19,837 bases of DNA from Bacteroides sp. (GCA_030152865.1 JASLIW010000109.1:1-19837); one strand, 5' to 3'; shown: positions 1 to 8,994, numbered from the stretch's first letter. Numbers and translations are program-made. The notes: generated by a model from the sequence alone, not told the origin.

Positions 1-1
1 A

Positions 2-1339
2 GTTTGTTTCACTTACATCCTGTTTATAGGAGCTACCATATATCTATTTCGCAAAAAGATTTACTTTAGTCCTTACTTTAGGAGGAACAACCTAGTGCTA
101 GGGATTATCGGTTTTGTTGCATCTTGTTTTTTATTTACTTCTGCTCAAGATGTGAACACAAAGCGATTTACACTACATGAAAATGTGTATCCAGCCAACA
201 TTTTCTACAATATGGGTTTTGCTATAAATAAATTGCAAAAGGTCAATAACTACCCTAACACATCCAAAGGGTTTAGCTTTGCTGCTTCAAAAGCAGATAA
301 GCGTACCGATGAACGTGAAATATATGTTTTGGTAATAGGGGAGACGGCCAGAGCGGATAACTGGAGCCTATATGGCTATGAGCGAGAAACGAATCCACGC
401 CTAGCTGCAGATCCTGGCGTTGTGACTTTTAGAGATGTACTAACGCAGTCTAACACTACACATAAAAGCGTTTCTATTTTACTTTCAGCAGCATCTGCCG
501 AGAATTACAACTGCATATACCAACAAAAAAGTTTAGTTCAAGCTTTTAATGAGGCTGGCTTTACCAGTGTTTTTCTGTCTAATCAGGCTAAAAACGGCTC
601 TTTTGTTGAGTTCTTTGCTCGTGAAGCTACTTATACGGAGTACTATCGTTCTCAAGTGATGCAGACAAATCATTATGACACGATATTATTAGATAGGTTG
701 GAGCACTACATTGAACATACAACTGGGAACCTTCTAGTTGTGATGCATACCTATGGCTCACATTTTAATTATGGAGAACGTTATCCCAAGGAGTTTAAGA
801 AGTTTACACCCGATGAGTTTTCACGTATCGACAGGAAAAATAAGGAGCAGATGGTCAATGCTTACGACAATAGCATTCTTTATACCGATTATTTCCTATC
901 TCGAATCGGCGACTTATTATCCGAATCTAAGAGTTGTTCATCTTTTCTCTATATTTCCGATCACGGCGAAGATATTATGGATGATGAGCGGGAACGTTTT
1001 CTGCATGCATCTCCCAATCCTACTTATTACCAATTACGAGTACCTTTTATAGCTTGGTTCTCACCTATATACAAGAAGGTTTATCCTGATAAATATGCGA
1101 GAGCCATCAACAATCGTTTGAAACCCGTAGCAAGTAATGTCGTGTTTCATACCTTCTTAGATATAGCTGATGTGCAGACTACTTACAAGCAAGCAGAGCT
1201 TTCATTGGTGAACACACAGTTCACAGTAACAGCTCGTATGTATTTGGGTGATCATGATAATCCTGTACCTTACTATCAAATGAGTTTGAAAAAGCAGGAT
1301 AAAGCTATGATAGAGAAGAATCAGCTGAGTATAGAATGA
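2..1339 (+). CDS. Phosphoethanolamine transferase, EptA/Cpt-like (5' end outside window)
   Basis: Inner-membrane enzyme expected to transfer phosphoethanolamine from phosphatidylethanolamine to lipid A or another envelope glycan, acting on the periplasmic side. The frame is open to the left edge, giving 445 visible residues, so the gene is cut by the window; family members usually have about 500-550 residues. Hydrophobic segments at about residues 3-16 and 32-46 are the end of the membrane domain. The sulfatase-fold domain follows: a GETARADNW motif (metal-ligand Glu near 114), the TQSNTTHKSVS segment carrying the candidate nucleophile Thr (152/153), and SDHGE (319-323) with the Asp-His metal ligands. 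The motif set is family-typical. The exact acceptor cannot be read from sequence. The gene ends 20 bases before a strong hairpin and converges on the outer-membrane protein gene. Confidence 0.88.
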   Translation, partial: VCFTYILFIGATIYLFRKKIYFSPYFRRNNLVLGIIGFVASCFLFTSAQDVNTKRFTLHENVYPANIFYNMGFAINKLQKVNNYPNTSKGFSFAASKADKRTDEREIYVLVIGETARADNWSLYGYERETNPRLAADPGVVTFRDVLTQSNTTHKSVSILLSAASAENYNCIYQQKSLVQAFNEAGFTSVFLSNQAKNGSFVEFFAREATYTEYYRSQVMQTNHYDTILLDRLEHYIEHTTGNLLVVMHTYGSHFNYGERYPKEFKKFTPDEFSRIDRKNKEQMVNAYDNSILYTDYFLSRIGDLLSESKSCSSFLYISDHGEDIMDDERERFLHASPNPTYYQLRVPFIAWFSPIYKKVYPDKYARAINNRLKPVASNVVFHTFLDIADVQTTYKQAELSLVNTQFTVTARMYLGDHDNPVPYYQMSLKKQDKAMIEKNQLSIE

Positions 1340-1358
1340 GAAGGGTTGTAAATAGAAT

Positions 1359-1386
1359 AAAAATGTTGGGTTGCCCCAACATTTTT
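1359..1386. terminator. Bidirectional intrinsic terminator
   Basis: Perfect 12-bp inverted repeat, arms AAAAATGTTGGG and CCCAACATTTTT with a four-base loop. The A-tract and T-tract at the two ends let it work in both directions. It sits between the convergent phosphoethanolamine transferase and outer-membrane protein genes and probably serves both. Confidence 0.9.
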
Positions 1387-1404
1387 AATTTGTAAATACT
1401 TAGT

Positions 1405-1992
1405 TTAAAATAAAAACTTTACACCTACGGTCATATCCCCAAAAGATCTACCATTGATGGTTTCTCCCTTGAAGGTCCAGTTTGTAGCAGATGTTCCATC
1501 TTGTTTGACACGGCTAAAACCTGTACTGAATAAGGTAAAGTAGGCTTCAATAGTCATCCAGTCGTTTACAATTAAGTCAAAGCCTGGGGAAACTTCTAAA
1601 TGCATACCAAAAGTATCTATGTCAGGCATGTCATTTTTAATTTTGCCAAAGGCTAGAGGTAAAGCCATTTGTCCGAACACATAGAGATTTCCACTTATGT
1701 TCCAATACTTTCTAGCTAAAGGCATCACTGTAAAAGTGTTGTTTTTAAGCCCATCAGTATCAGAATGTGTATAGCCAAGAGCACCTCCTACCGCAACTGT
1801 TGGTGCAATAAACTTACCAGCTAATGGCATAATTGTAAATGCTTTGGCATTTAAATCATCACTAGCTTTTGTTGAAAACTCTGTTTTTGTGTAGCTTAAG
1901 TTACCACCTGCAAACCAGGTTCCTTTTAGTCCCTGTGCTTTTGTTCCGATACACACGCATACAAGAGCGAGAGCCAATACAAACTTTTTCAT
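1405..1992 (-). CDS. Small outer-membrane beta-barrel protein
   Basis: 195-residue secreted protein. It has a classic signal peptide: basic MKK, a hydrophobic core to about residue 16, and likely cleavage by signal peptidase I near residues 19-20 (after Lys-Ala or Lys-Ala-Gln). The mature part alternates hydrophobic and polar residues in short Gly/aromatic-rich strands, and it ends in Phe-Leu-Phe, the aromatic C-terminal beta-signal recognised by the BAM complex. This fits the 8-stranded outer-membrane barrel group (OmpA/OmpX-like 'outer membrane beta-barrel' domain). Two strand segments resemble each other (FTIMPLAGKF and FTVMPLARKY). The ligand or role is unknown. The gene is separated by 159 bases from the upstream acyltransferase, so it may have its own promoter, but I could not find a convincing one. 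Confidence 0.8.
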   Translation of the reverse strand: MKKFVLALALVCVCIGTKAQGLKGTWFAGGNLSYTKTEFSTKASDDLNAKAFTIMPLAGKFIAPTVAVGGALGYTHSDTDGLKNNTFTVMPLARKYWNISGNLYVFGQMALPLAFGKIKNDMPDIDTFGMHLEVSPGFDLIVNDWMTIEAYFTLFSTGFSRVKQDGTSATNWTFKGETINGRSFGDMTVGVKFLF

Positions 1993-2151
1993 AACATTTG
2001 TTTTAGTTAATAATAGTATAGAACACCTTCAATTGTGAAAGTATTGCAATATATGTAAAATATAAATTACTATTATAATAAAACGACAAAAAGTTTACAT
2101 AAACATCGCATTCTTGAAATGCTTGGATTTGTAGTGAGGGTAATACTAGTT

Positions 2152-2916
2152 TTAATCAATAACTTCTTGATCTTCATTGATTACCATACCTCTATACTCT
2201 TCTACCAGCCCCGATTCGATGACTTGGTATGCCTCGTCTAATGTAGCTTTAATATCCTTTCCTGTATGTCCTTTGAAAGGGATAGGTGGATGAATAGTAA
2301 GCTGAAGGGGGTGTCGGTGAGGGAGTTTTGCTGTTCGAGCTAAGATATTAAAGGATCCATTGATGGTAAGAGGTACCACATCTAGTTCTAAGTCGGCTGC
2401 CAACTGAAAGGCTCCTCGCTTGAAGTAGCCCATATGGCCTGTGAAGGTGCGTGCACCCTCTGGAAATATAACTACAGATACTCCATCAACAAGTGATTCT
2501 TTAGCTTGAATAATAGATTCTTTTACTTTTTTAGGACCAGAACGATCCACAAAAATATGTCCGGCATTGGCGCAAGCCTTGCCTACAAGAGGGATGTTTC
2601 GTAGGCTTTTTTTCATCATCCAGCGAAAGTTTCGATGGATGTAGCCGTATATTAAGAAGATGTCAAAAGCACCTTGATGGTTGGCTACAAAGACATATGA
2701 CTTATCTGGTGAAAGGTGTTCTCTACCTACTACAGTGACAGGTATTAACAAGACAGTACATATCACCTTAGACCAAATCTTACCAGGTACATATCCCCAG
2801 TATCTCGGATTGCCCACAATGGATCCGATTATGGTGATTAAAGCTGTTAGGATAGTAGCAATTAGCAGTACTGGAACTGCTATAAGTAAAACATAGAGTA
2901 GATAAACAATACGCAT
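2152..2916 (-). CDS. 1-acyl-sn-glycerol-3-phosphate acyltransferase (PlsC family)
   Basis: Likely lysophosphatidic acid acyltransferase, which adds the second acyl chain to make phosphatidic acid at the inner membrane. The 254-residue protein starts with two hydrophobic segments (about 4-36 and 51-63). It then shows acyltransferase block I HX4D (His80, Asp85, in NHQGAFD) and block III FPEGART (151-157). Length and order match PlsC. The start at 2916 is supported by a -7 promoter element about 20 bases upstream. Related acyltransferases acting on ornithine or glycine lipids share these motifs, so the acceptor is less certain than the chemistry. It is divergent from sbcD. Confidence 0.88.
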   Translation of the reverse strand: MRIVYLLYVLLIAVPVLLIATILTALITIIGSIVGNPRYWGYVPGKIWSKVICTVLLIPVTVVGREHLSPDKSYVFVANHQGAFDIFLIYGYIHRNFRWMMKKSLRNIPLVGKACANAGHIFVDRSGPKKVKESIIQAKESLVDGVSVVIFPEGARTFTGHMGYFKRGAFQLAADLELDVVPLTINGSFNILARTAKLPHRHPLQLTIHPPIPFKGHTGKDIKATLDEAYQVIESGLVEEYRGMVINEDQEVID

Positions 2917-2936
2917 TTTAAGCTGATTTAGTATAA

Positions 2937-2944
2937 CAAATGTA
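2937..2944 (-). promoter_or_regulatory. -7 promoter element for the PlsC-family gene
   Basis: On the minus strand this reads TACATTTG, an exact match to the Bacteroidota consensus TAnnTTTG. No TTTG box is seen at the expected -33 spacing. It predicts a start site near 2930 and a leader of about 14 bases. The same octamer precedes the glycosyltransferase gene at 11108-11115. Confidence 0.55.
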
Positions 2945-2977
2945 AATAAAATAAATAGTATTGTCTCTTTTTATCTG

Positions 2978-2985
2978 TAACTTTA
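2978..2985 (+). promoter_or_regulatory. Possible -7 element for sbcDC
   Basis: TAACTTTA differs from the TAnnTTTG consensus only at the last base and lies 18 bases before the sbcD start codon. No -33 box is evident. It is the best candidate in the 87-base divergent region, but one-mismatch octamers occur easily by chance in AT-rich DNA. Confidence 0.3.
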
Positions 2986-3003
2986 TCGGTAAAGACAAGA
3001 CTT

Positions 3004-4245
3004 ATGATTTCTATTCTACATACAGCCGATTGGCATATTGGTCAGACTTTCTTTCGCTCAGAGCGATACCATGAGCATGCTCATTTTTTTGAGTGGCTTA
3101 TTGATGTGATAAAAAAAGAAGATATAGATGTGCTTCTGGTGGCAGGAGATGTCTTTGATGTGTCCAATCCATCAGCTGAGGCTCAGCGCCAATTTTACTC
3201 ATTTATCAGGCAAGTAAAAAAGGAGGTACCTCATTTGCAACTCGTCATAACCGCAGGTAATCACGATTCTGCTTCAAGGTTAGAAGCTCCTTTACCTATC
3301 TTAGAAGATAGACATGTTTATGTGCAAGGTGTGGTGCCTCGTAAGGAAGGAGTAATTGATTACGAACAAATGATTATTCCTTTGTATAACAAGCAAGAGG
3401 AGGTAGAGGCCTATTGCTTGGCTGTACCTTATCTAAGGCAAGGAGATTATCCACGTGTAGACGCAGCCAACCCTCACAGTGCAGGCGTAAGGGCATTGTA
3501 TAGTGAACTCATAGAAGTGGCTCAAAAGAAGCGAACTAGCCAGCAAGCCTTGATTGCTATGGGGCACTTACTGGCAGTGAAGTTTGTGGATGAGGACAAT
3601 GAACGAAGTGAGCGAATTATAGTAGGTGGGTTAGAATCTGTTTCTGTAGATGTTTTTAAAGAACTTAATTATACAGCACTTGGCCATATACATAAAGCTC
3701 AACGTATTGATGGTTGTGAACACATCCGTTATGCAGGAAGTCCACTATCCATGTCTTTTGCTGAAAAGCACTACAAGCATGGTGTGGTCAAAGTTGTGGT
3801 GGATCAAGGAGAAACCGTTTCGATCGACAAGATAGAATATCAGCCTCTGGTACGTCTAATGAGTATTCCAGAGTCGGGATCTTGTCTCCCAGAACAAGCT
3901 ATTAAAAATCTAGTGTCGCTGCCCGATAGGTCGGGTTCAGAAGAGTGTGCTATGCTGGATCCTTTTTTAGAGGTCCGTGTACAGATAACTGAGCCTGAAC
4001 CTCACTTGGCCCAAAGGCTGAATGAGGCAGTAGAGGGTAAGGCTGTAAGGCTAGTGCGCATACGTAACGATTACCAGCTAAAAAGTGAGGTCGTGGGAGA
4101 GCAGAGGGCTATCAAACAGCTCGATACGCTGAATCCATTAGATATAGCAAACCAAGTATTCGAGGATAAGTTTGGTACAGCTATGTCTCCTGAGTTGGTG
4201 GAGATTTTTAATGAGGTTTGTCAGCAAGTACATAGAGAAGAGTAA
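3004..4245 (+). CDS. sbcD: Exonuclease subunit SbcD (Mre11-type nuclease)
   Basis: Nuclease subunit of the SbcCD (Mre11-Rad50) complex, which trims blocked DNA ends and cleaves hairpins in a Mn- and ATP-dependent way in the cytoplasm. The 413-residue product has all phosphoesterase motifs: DWH (Asp9, His11), GDVFD (Asp49), GNHD (Asn86-Asp88), GH (His188) and GHIH (His228, His230). The cap or SbcC-binding region follows. It is followed after two bases by sbcC, so the two are co-transcribed and probably translationally coupled. The ATG at 3004 gives the expected N-terminus directly before the first metal-binding motif. Confidence 0.96.
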   Translation: MISILHTADWHIGQTFFRSERYHEHAHFFEWLIDVIKKEDIDVLLVAGDVFDVSNPSAEAQRQFYSFIRQVKKEVPHLQLVITAGNHDSASRLEAPLPILEDRHVYVQGVVPRKEGVIDYEQMIIPLYNKQEEVEAYCLAVPYLRQGDYPRVDAANPHSAGVRALYSELIEVAQKKRTSQQALIAMGHLLAVKFVDEDNERSERIIVGGLESVSVDVFKELNYTALGHIHKAQRIDGCEHIRYAGSPLSMSFAEKHYKHGVVKVVVDQGETVSIDKIEYQPLVRLMSIPESGSCLPEQAIKNLVSLPDRSGSEECAMLDPFLEVRVQITEPEPHLAQRLNEAVEGKAVRLVRIRNDYQLKSEVVGEQRAIKQLDTLNPLDIANQVFEDKFGTAMSPELVEIFNEVCQQVHREE

Positions 4246-4247
4246 GT

Positions 4248-7184
4248 ATGAAAATCACAAAAATAACAATCAATAATTTAGCATCTATTGCAGGTGAGCA
4301 TGTGATAGATTTTACGAAAGAACCCCTAAAATCGGCAGGTATTTTTGCAATTTCAGGTCCTACGGGATCTGGAAAATCTACCATATTAGATGCCTTGTGT
4401 TTGGCACTTTATGATCGTATTCCTCGCTTTCAGCAATCTACAGGCAAAGCACGAATGGAAGATGGAGAGGGTGCTGATATCAGTCAAAATGATGTGCGTA
4501 ATATTTTGAGAAGGGGTACTGGCAATGGTTTTGCCGAAGTAGAGTTTGAAGCTGATGATCAGGTTTGCTATGCTTCAAGGTGGTCTGTACATCGTTCACA
4601 CAATAGCCCATCGGGCAATCTTCAGAGCCAACGGATACGTGTAGTCAATGTAACAACGCAGACAGAGCTACAAGGGACAAAAACAGAGCTACTTGCTCAG
4701 CTAGAGCGTTTGATAGGTTTGAGTTATGAACAGTTTACACGAACAGTGCTCTTAGCCCAAAATGATTTTGCTACCTTTTTAAAATCCGACGAAAACGCAA
4801 AGGCTGAACTCTTGGAGAAGCTAACTGGTACTGATATTTATTCGAAAATATCTATCAAGCTCTATGAGCTAACTAAGGAGAAAAATACGGAGGTGAACTT
4901 AGTTAAGACTCAAATAGATGCAGTTGAAATTCTAGCTGATGAACTTGTTGAGCAACTCACTCTAGAGGAAAAAAAGGGAGAGGAACAACTTAAGGCAAAT
5001 CGGAAGAAGCAGCTAGAGGCAACCACCTTGAAGGAGACCTTTGATGAAATAGACAAACAACAAAGAGAATTAGCGCAAAAAGAGAAAGAACTTATTGAGA
5101 AGAAGAGCCTTCTGGAGAAACACAAAGAAGCAGTAGCTCAGATACGTGAGCAGCAAAATGAGTTTGAAAAACAGAAAAAACAACAAGCTCCCTTGATTTC
5201 TAAAGCTACTCAGCTAGATGCCTTAATAGTAGAAAATACTAAAGATTCAGAAGCTTTAGCTGCAAAAGTATCAGAAGCACAGCAACTCAAAATAAACAAG
5301 CAAAAAGAGTTACAAGAAAAAGAGAAACTGCAAAAACAAGTTCGTGAAAAAGCCAGCACCATTTATCGCTCTTTAAAGCTCAATCAAAGTTTTGATAGTA
5401 TGGGTGCTGTTTATACTTACTTAGATGGACTTAAAGTAGCTGTTCAAGACAAACTGAATCTCTTAACTAAAAACAAAGAAGGCTTGGGGCTAGACAAGAT
5501 ATACAAGCAACAAGCTACACTGGATATTCAAAAGGCAAAACTGCATCAGCTGGACTCTGATTTTAAATTATTTACTGAAAAATCAAAAGCGCTGCAAGAT
5601 TTGCAAAAGCAAGTAGAAGCCGATCAAATACTGGAGCTAGAAGTAGAGAATAAGAAGAAGAAACTAAGTGTTAGTTTACCTCTGCTGGAAAAAGAACTTG
5701 AGAATATAAAGCTACTATACGAGAAGGTGCAACGTAAGATGAATAGTAGCGTTGAGGCTATTCGTGCTACTCTTCAAAAAAATGAGCCCTGTCCTGTATG
5801 TGGAAGTATAGAGCATCACCTTAACACACAGGAAGTGCATACGGAGCATAGTGTATTGAAAGAGGAGATGGAGCAGTTGCAAAAAAAATATACGAGCCAG
5901 ACGACCGATCTCAAAGTAGCAGAGAAGGAGTCTGTACGCTTAGTAGCGCTAAACAAACAAAATACAACTAAGCTCAAAGAGCTTCAAGAGGCTTGTTTAA
6001 AATATAGATCGAATTATACTGATGAGGTATTTCAGGCTCAATACATTCAAGAGCAACAAGCTCGTTTGCAAGAACTCAGTGATAAACTAGTAGCTGTCGT
6101 ATCTCAAGGCAATGAAATACAAAAGGAGATAGATCAACTGATCCAAGAGAGAAACCGTTTGCAAGAACAGCAGGATCAGCTGCATAAAGCACATGATGCG
6201 TATTTAGTAATTAAAAATGAGTATGAGGGCTTGAATAAGGAGTACGCTGCATTAGCACTTTCTTACGAAGAAAAGTTCAAGGAGTATCAGGCTAAACAAA
6301 ATCAGTTCAAAGCGTTGCAAAAAGAGCGAAAAGAGCTATTGGGGGGGATGTCGGTACTTGACTTTCAAGCCCAACTAGATGCACAAGACTTGCAGCTTAA
6401 AGAGCAATATGAGTCTCTTGAGCGACAGAAGCAGGAGCTTAGTACAGATCAAGCCAAACTTAGTGGGCAGTTAGAGCAATTAAAGCAATCTCTTGCTGCA
6501 TTAGGAACTAAGGTAAAGGGTGTAAGTAAAGAGGATAATGAAGCTCAACTGGAGGAGTGTAAGGAGCAGATCGATCAGCTAGAAAAGAGTTTGTCCAATC
6601 TTAAGTCTAAGCTATCTACCGATAAAAACAATCGTGCACGCAAAGAGCAACTAAAGAAGAATTACGACAACTTAGTCAAAGCTGCTGAAGATTGGAATAA
6701 GCTAAATACAGTGTTTGGACAGTCTAATGGAGCTAAATTTCAGGTAATTGCTCAGAGTTACACCTTACGTGTTTTGCTTTTGCAGGCTAATGAACACCTC
6801 AAATACCTTGCACCTAGGTATAGGTTAGAACAGATTGGCACTGCCTTAGCTCTAAAAATTATCGATCAAGATATGGGGGATGCTGAGCGGACTGTTTATT
6901 CGCTTTCGGGAGGAGAGTCTTTTCTAGTTTCACTGGCTCTAGCCTTAGGCCTTTCTTCCATATCAAGTGGAAATCTTCAGGTAGATTCTCTCTTTATTGA
7001 TGAGGGATTTGGCTCCCTAGATACCGAGAGCTTGCTTACAGCTATGGATGCTCTCGAACAGTTGCAGCGCTTGGGTCGTAAGGTTGGTGTTATCTCTCAC
7101 GTGCAAGAGATGAGTGAGCGAATAGCTGTGCAGATTCGTTTAGAAAAGGGTGTTAGTGGCAAGAGTACGCTTACCATAGCTTAG
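4248..7184 (+). CDS. sbcC: Exonuclease subunit SbcC (Rad50-type ATPase)
   Basis: ATPase partner of SbcD. It controls nuclease access to DNA ends and tethers them through its zinc hook. The 978-residue protein (E. coli SbcC is about 1,050) has a Walker A motif GPTGSGKST (37-45) in the N-terminal lobe. Long Glu/Lys/Gln-rich coiled coils flank a zinc-hook CPVC (Cys515, Cys518) almost exactly in the middle. The C-terminal lobe has ABC signature LSGGE (886-890) and Walker B ending in Asp918-Glu919. All catalytic motifs are intact. The gene stops one base away from the stop codon of the convergent phosphoesterase gene. Confidence 0.96.
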   Translation: MKITKITINNLASIAGEHVIDFTKEPLKSAGIFAISGPTGSGKSTILDALCLALYDRIPRFQQSTGKARMEDGEGADISQNDVRNILRRGTGNGFAEVEFEADDQVCYASRWSVHRSHNSPSGNLQSQRIRVVNVTTQTELQGTKTELLAQLERLIGLSYEQFTRTVLLAQNDFATFLKSDENAKAELLEKLTGTDIYSKISIKLYELTKEKNTEVNLVKTQIDAVEILADELVEQLTLEEKKGEEQLKANRKKQLEATTLKETFDEIDKQQRELAQKEKELIEKKSLLEKHKEAVAQIREQQNEFEKQKKQQAPLISKATQLDALIVENTKDSEALAAKVSEAQQLKINKQKELQEKEKLQKQVREKASTIYRSLKLNQSFDSMGAVYTYLDGLKVAVQDKLNLLTKNKEGLGLDKIYKQQATLDIQKAKLHQLDSDFKLFTEKSKALQDLQKQVEADQILELEVENKKKKLSVSLPLLEKELENIKLLYEKVQRKMNSSVEAIRATLQKNEPCPVCGSIEHHLNTQEVHTEHSVLKEEMEQLQKKYTSQTTDLKVAEKESVRLVALNKQNTTKLKELQEACLKYRSNYTDEVFQAQYIQEQQARLQELSDKLVAVVSQGNEIQKEIDQLIQERNRLQEQQDQLHKAHDAYLVIKNEYEGLNKEYAALALSYEEKFKEYQAKQNQFKALQKERKELLGGMSVLDFQAQLDAQDLQLKEQYESLERQKQELSTDQAKLSGQLEQLKQSLAALGTKVKGVSKEDNEAQLEECKEQIDQLEKSLSNLKSKLSTDKNNRARKEQLKKNYDNLVKAAEDWNKLNTVFGQSNGAKFQVIAQSYTLRVLLLQANEHLKYLAPRYRLEQIGTALALKIIDQDMGDAERTVYSLSGGESFLVSLALALGLSSISSGNLQVDSLFIDEGFGSLDTESLLTAMDALEQLQRLGRKVGVISHVQEMSERIAVQIRLEKGVSGKSTLTIA

Positions 7185-7185
7185 C

Positions 7186-8358
7186 TCAGACGTGTTTGAG
7201 TGTGATGAGTGTTATCTCTGGCCAAGCACCTAGGCGAAAGGGGATACCTATTTCGCCTGCACCTATATTGACATAGAGTGCTCGATTACCATAATAGTAT
7301 GCTCCTTGCCATTCGGGATATACCCAAGAAGCAGGTGATTTATGGAATATCTCCAGTTGCATGGCATGGGTGTGCCCAGCCAGCATCAAGTCTATTTCGC
7401 TATCTGGCAATACCTCTCTCCTCCAATGAGAGGGGTTGTGACTTAAAAGAATTTGAAAGCAGCCTTCGGTCCCCTTCATGGCTTTCTTGAGGTCACCATA
7501 CTGGGAGAAAGGTGGTTCGCCTTCATTTTCTACGCCGATGAGTGCGATACTGTCGTTCTGCTGGTAGAGAAATACATGTTCGTTGTTGAGTAAAGTCCAC
7601 CCCATGTTTTCTTGTCGGTGTAGAAGTTCATAGAAGCTCTCTACAGATTCTGTGTAGCTTTGCCAATACCGGTAGTACTCACCATAATCGTGGTTTCCAA
7701 GGACAGAGTACACTCCATCTTTAGCTGATAATTTGCTCAATATAGCATCAAATCCATCGAGGTCGGCTGTACGGTAGCTCACTAAATCTCCTGTAAATAC
7801 GATGAGGTCAGCTTCTTGTTTGTTGCATAGCTTGACAAACTGTTCTAGTGCTCGCTTATTGCCTCTCCAGCTATCTACGTGTAAATCCGATAGTTGTATA
7901 ATTCTATACCCATCAAATCCAGGAGGTACTTCGGAGGAGGCATAAGTAAACTCCTTTAGCTGGAAGTTGTTTCTGCCTATAAATGTGCCATAAATGAGAG
8001 CTCCCTCCATCAGTACGCTTACAAGAAATGACACTACTATTAAGGGGTGTGTCATGCCTTTATAAGTTTTTCTAAGTGGGGTACTTATTAATAGTATAAG
8101 GCTTAATATAAGTCGGGGTATGACTAAGGCAAAATACAATAAGATAAACCAACCTAGTGCACTTTCATTTGTGTTGATAAACTTTCCACTAGCTATGAAT
8201 GAGAGGTAAACTAAGCCGATAGAAATACCAACTGGAAGAAGCCAAAAGTAGCTTTGCAGGCCTTTACTTGTTCTTTTGATATTGAGTCGAAAGAACAAGT
8301 AGATGGAAGGTAGCACTGCGATAAGCGTAAAACCTAGAAAAATTTTAAGCATAAGCAT
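7186..8358 (-). CDS. Membrane-anchored metallophosphoesterase
   Basis: Calcineurin-like phosphoesterase of the YkuE/YaeI type, 390 residues. About four hydrophobic helices occupy residues 1-125 (roughly 4-24, 38-57, 69-92 and 105-124). A soluble domain follows with the full dimetal motif set: SDLH (Asp158, His160), GD (Asp191), GNHD (Asn222, His223), SHNP (His307) and GHTH (His329, His331). YkuE/YaeI-type relatives act at the membrane, some as UDP-diacylglucosamine pyrophosphatases in lipid A synthesis; the substrate here is unknown. Two start codons are possible (8358 or 8352). The gene follows the MetH-activation-like gene by 24 bases and is probably the last gene of its operon. Confidence 0.85.
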   Translation of the reverse strand: MLMLKIFLGFTLIAVLPSIYLFFRLNIKRTSKGLQSYFWLLPVGISIGLVYLSFIASGKFINTNESALGWFILLYFALVIPRLILSLILLISTPLRKTYKGMTHPLIVVSFLVSVLMEGALIYGTFIGRNNFQLKEFTYASSEVPPGFDGYRIIQLSDLHVDSWRGNKRALEQFVKLCNKQEADLIVFTGDLVSYRTADLDGFDAILSKLSAKDGVYSVLGNHDYGEYYRYWQSYTESVESFYELLHRQENMGWTLLNNEHVFLYQQNDSIALIGVENEGEPPFSQYGDLKKAMKGTEGCFQILLSHNPSHWRREVLPDSEIDLMLAGHTHAMQLEIFHKSPASWVYPEWQGAYYYGNRALYVNIGAGEIGIPFRLGAWPEITLITLKHV

Positions 8359-8382
8359 AGGGGGTGCTAAAGGTTAATGGTT

Positions 8383-8994
8383 TTACATAATAATGGCACA
8401 CTGAGCAGACATAGGAAGTAAATTACCCTCCTCACTAACCGAAGCTCCAATTTGCTTGAAATCTAAAATTTCATCGAGTTGTTGCCAGAGTTCTGGCATT
8501 CGTGTGCTAGGATCAATAGCAAAGCTGTGCTTGTCTTCAGCTATTTGCTCTCGAGATACACCTATGCCCGCTTCAACCAAACGCTTTGTAACTGTTCGTA
8601 CCAATTTCTTATTGTGTGTGTCGTTGGCATAAAGTAAGTCTATTTCAGGGTCAGCTACTGCTACCATGAGGGTGTAGGGTACATGTAATGGGCCTAAGGC
8701 TACCAACTCTTGAAGTTTGGCGGGTAGTGCTAGGGTAGTTTCATGTAGTGTAGTGACTTGATAATCTTTATCTAATTGTTCGAGAATACGGTAGGCCTCT
8801 TTGAGGAGTTGCATCGCCTCTGAAGCTTTGGCTCTATCTTTTTGTTCAAAGTCAGTAAGCCAAGTGGCACGAACCACATCGCAACCCTGAAGATTGGCTA
8901 CAGAGGCAAAGCGTTTGTGGAATTTCCATTCGATAAAAAATGCTTCCCAATTTATTTTAGATATTAAATCTCTGATGGTATGTTTGATAATCAT
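8383..8994 (-). CDS. Diverged stand-alone MetH-activation-domain-like protein
   Basis: 203 residues. The N-terminus INWEAFFIEW (14-23) and a following Ala/Leu-rich helix (AKASEAMQLLKEA) resemble the start of the activation (AdoMet-binding) domain of B12-dependent methionine synthase, which helps reductively remethylate cob(II)alamin. The C-terminal 30 residues (LDEILDFKQIGASVS..., then a Met/Ser/Ala end) fit the end of that domain. As I recall, Bacteroidales often carry this domain as a separate gene. The AdoMet loop, normally RPxxGYPxxPD, is poorly conserved here (DPSTRMPEL), so activity is uncertain. The start codon overlaps the pyrC stop as ATGA, indicating translational coupling. The identification comes from motif memory, not from a search. 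Confidence 0.58.
   Translation of the reverse strand: MIIKHTIRDLISKINWEAFFIEWKFHKRFASVANLQGCDVVRATWLTDFEQKDRAKASEAMQLLKEAYRILEQLDKDYQVTTLHETTLALPAKLQELVALGPLHVPYTLMVAVADPEIDLLYANDTHNKKLVRTVTKRLVEAGIGVSREQIAEDKHSFAIDPSTRMPELWQQLDEILDFKQIGASVSEEGNLLPMSAQCAIIM

Noticed and set aside
80..97. AGGAGG followed at good spacing by a GTG, looking like a Shine-Dalgarno and start for the phosphoethanolamine transferase
   Set aside because: The reading frame is open to base 2 and codes for membrane-domain sequence upstream. Bacteroidota rarely use Shine-Dalgarno sites, so the match is coding sequence by chance.
2042..2100. AT-rich stretch with TATATTTT and TAATTTAT (minus strand) as promoter of the outer-membrane protein gene
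   Set aside because: A TTTG lies upstream, but the spacings are 22 and 17 bases instead of about 19-21 and neither octamer matches fully, so I cannot choose one.
3004..7184. sbcDC as part of an anti-phage defence island
   Set aside because: Both genes have intact, typical SbcCD motifs, and the neighbours are housekeeping genes. There are no mobile-element or defence genes nearby.
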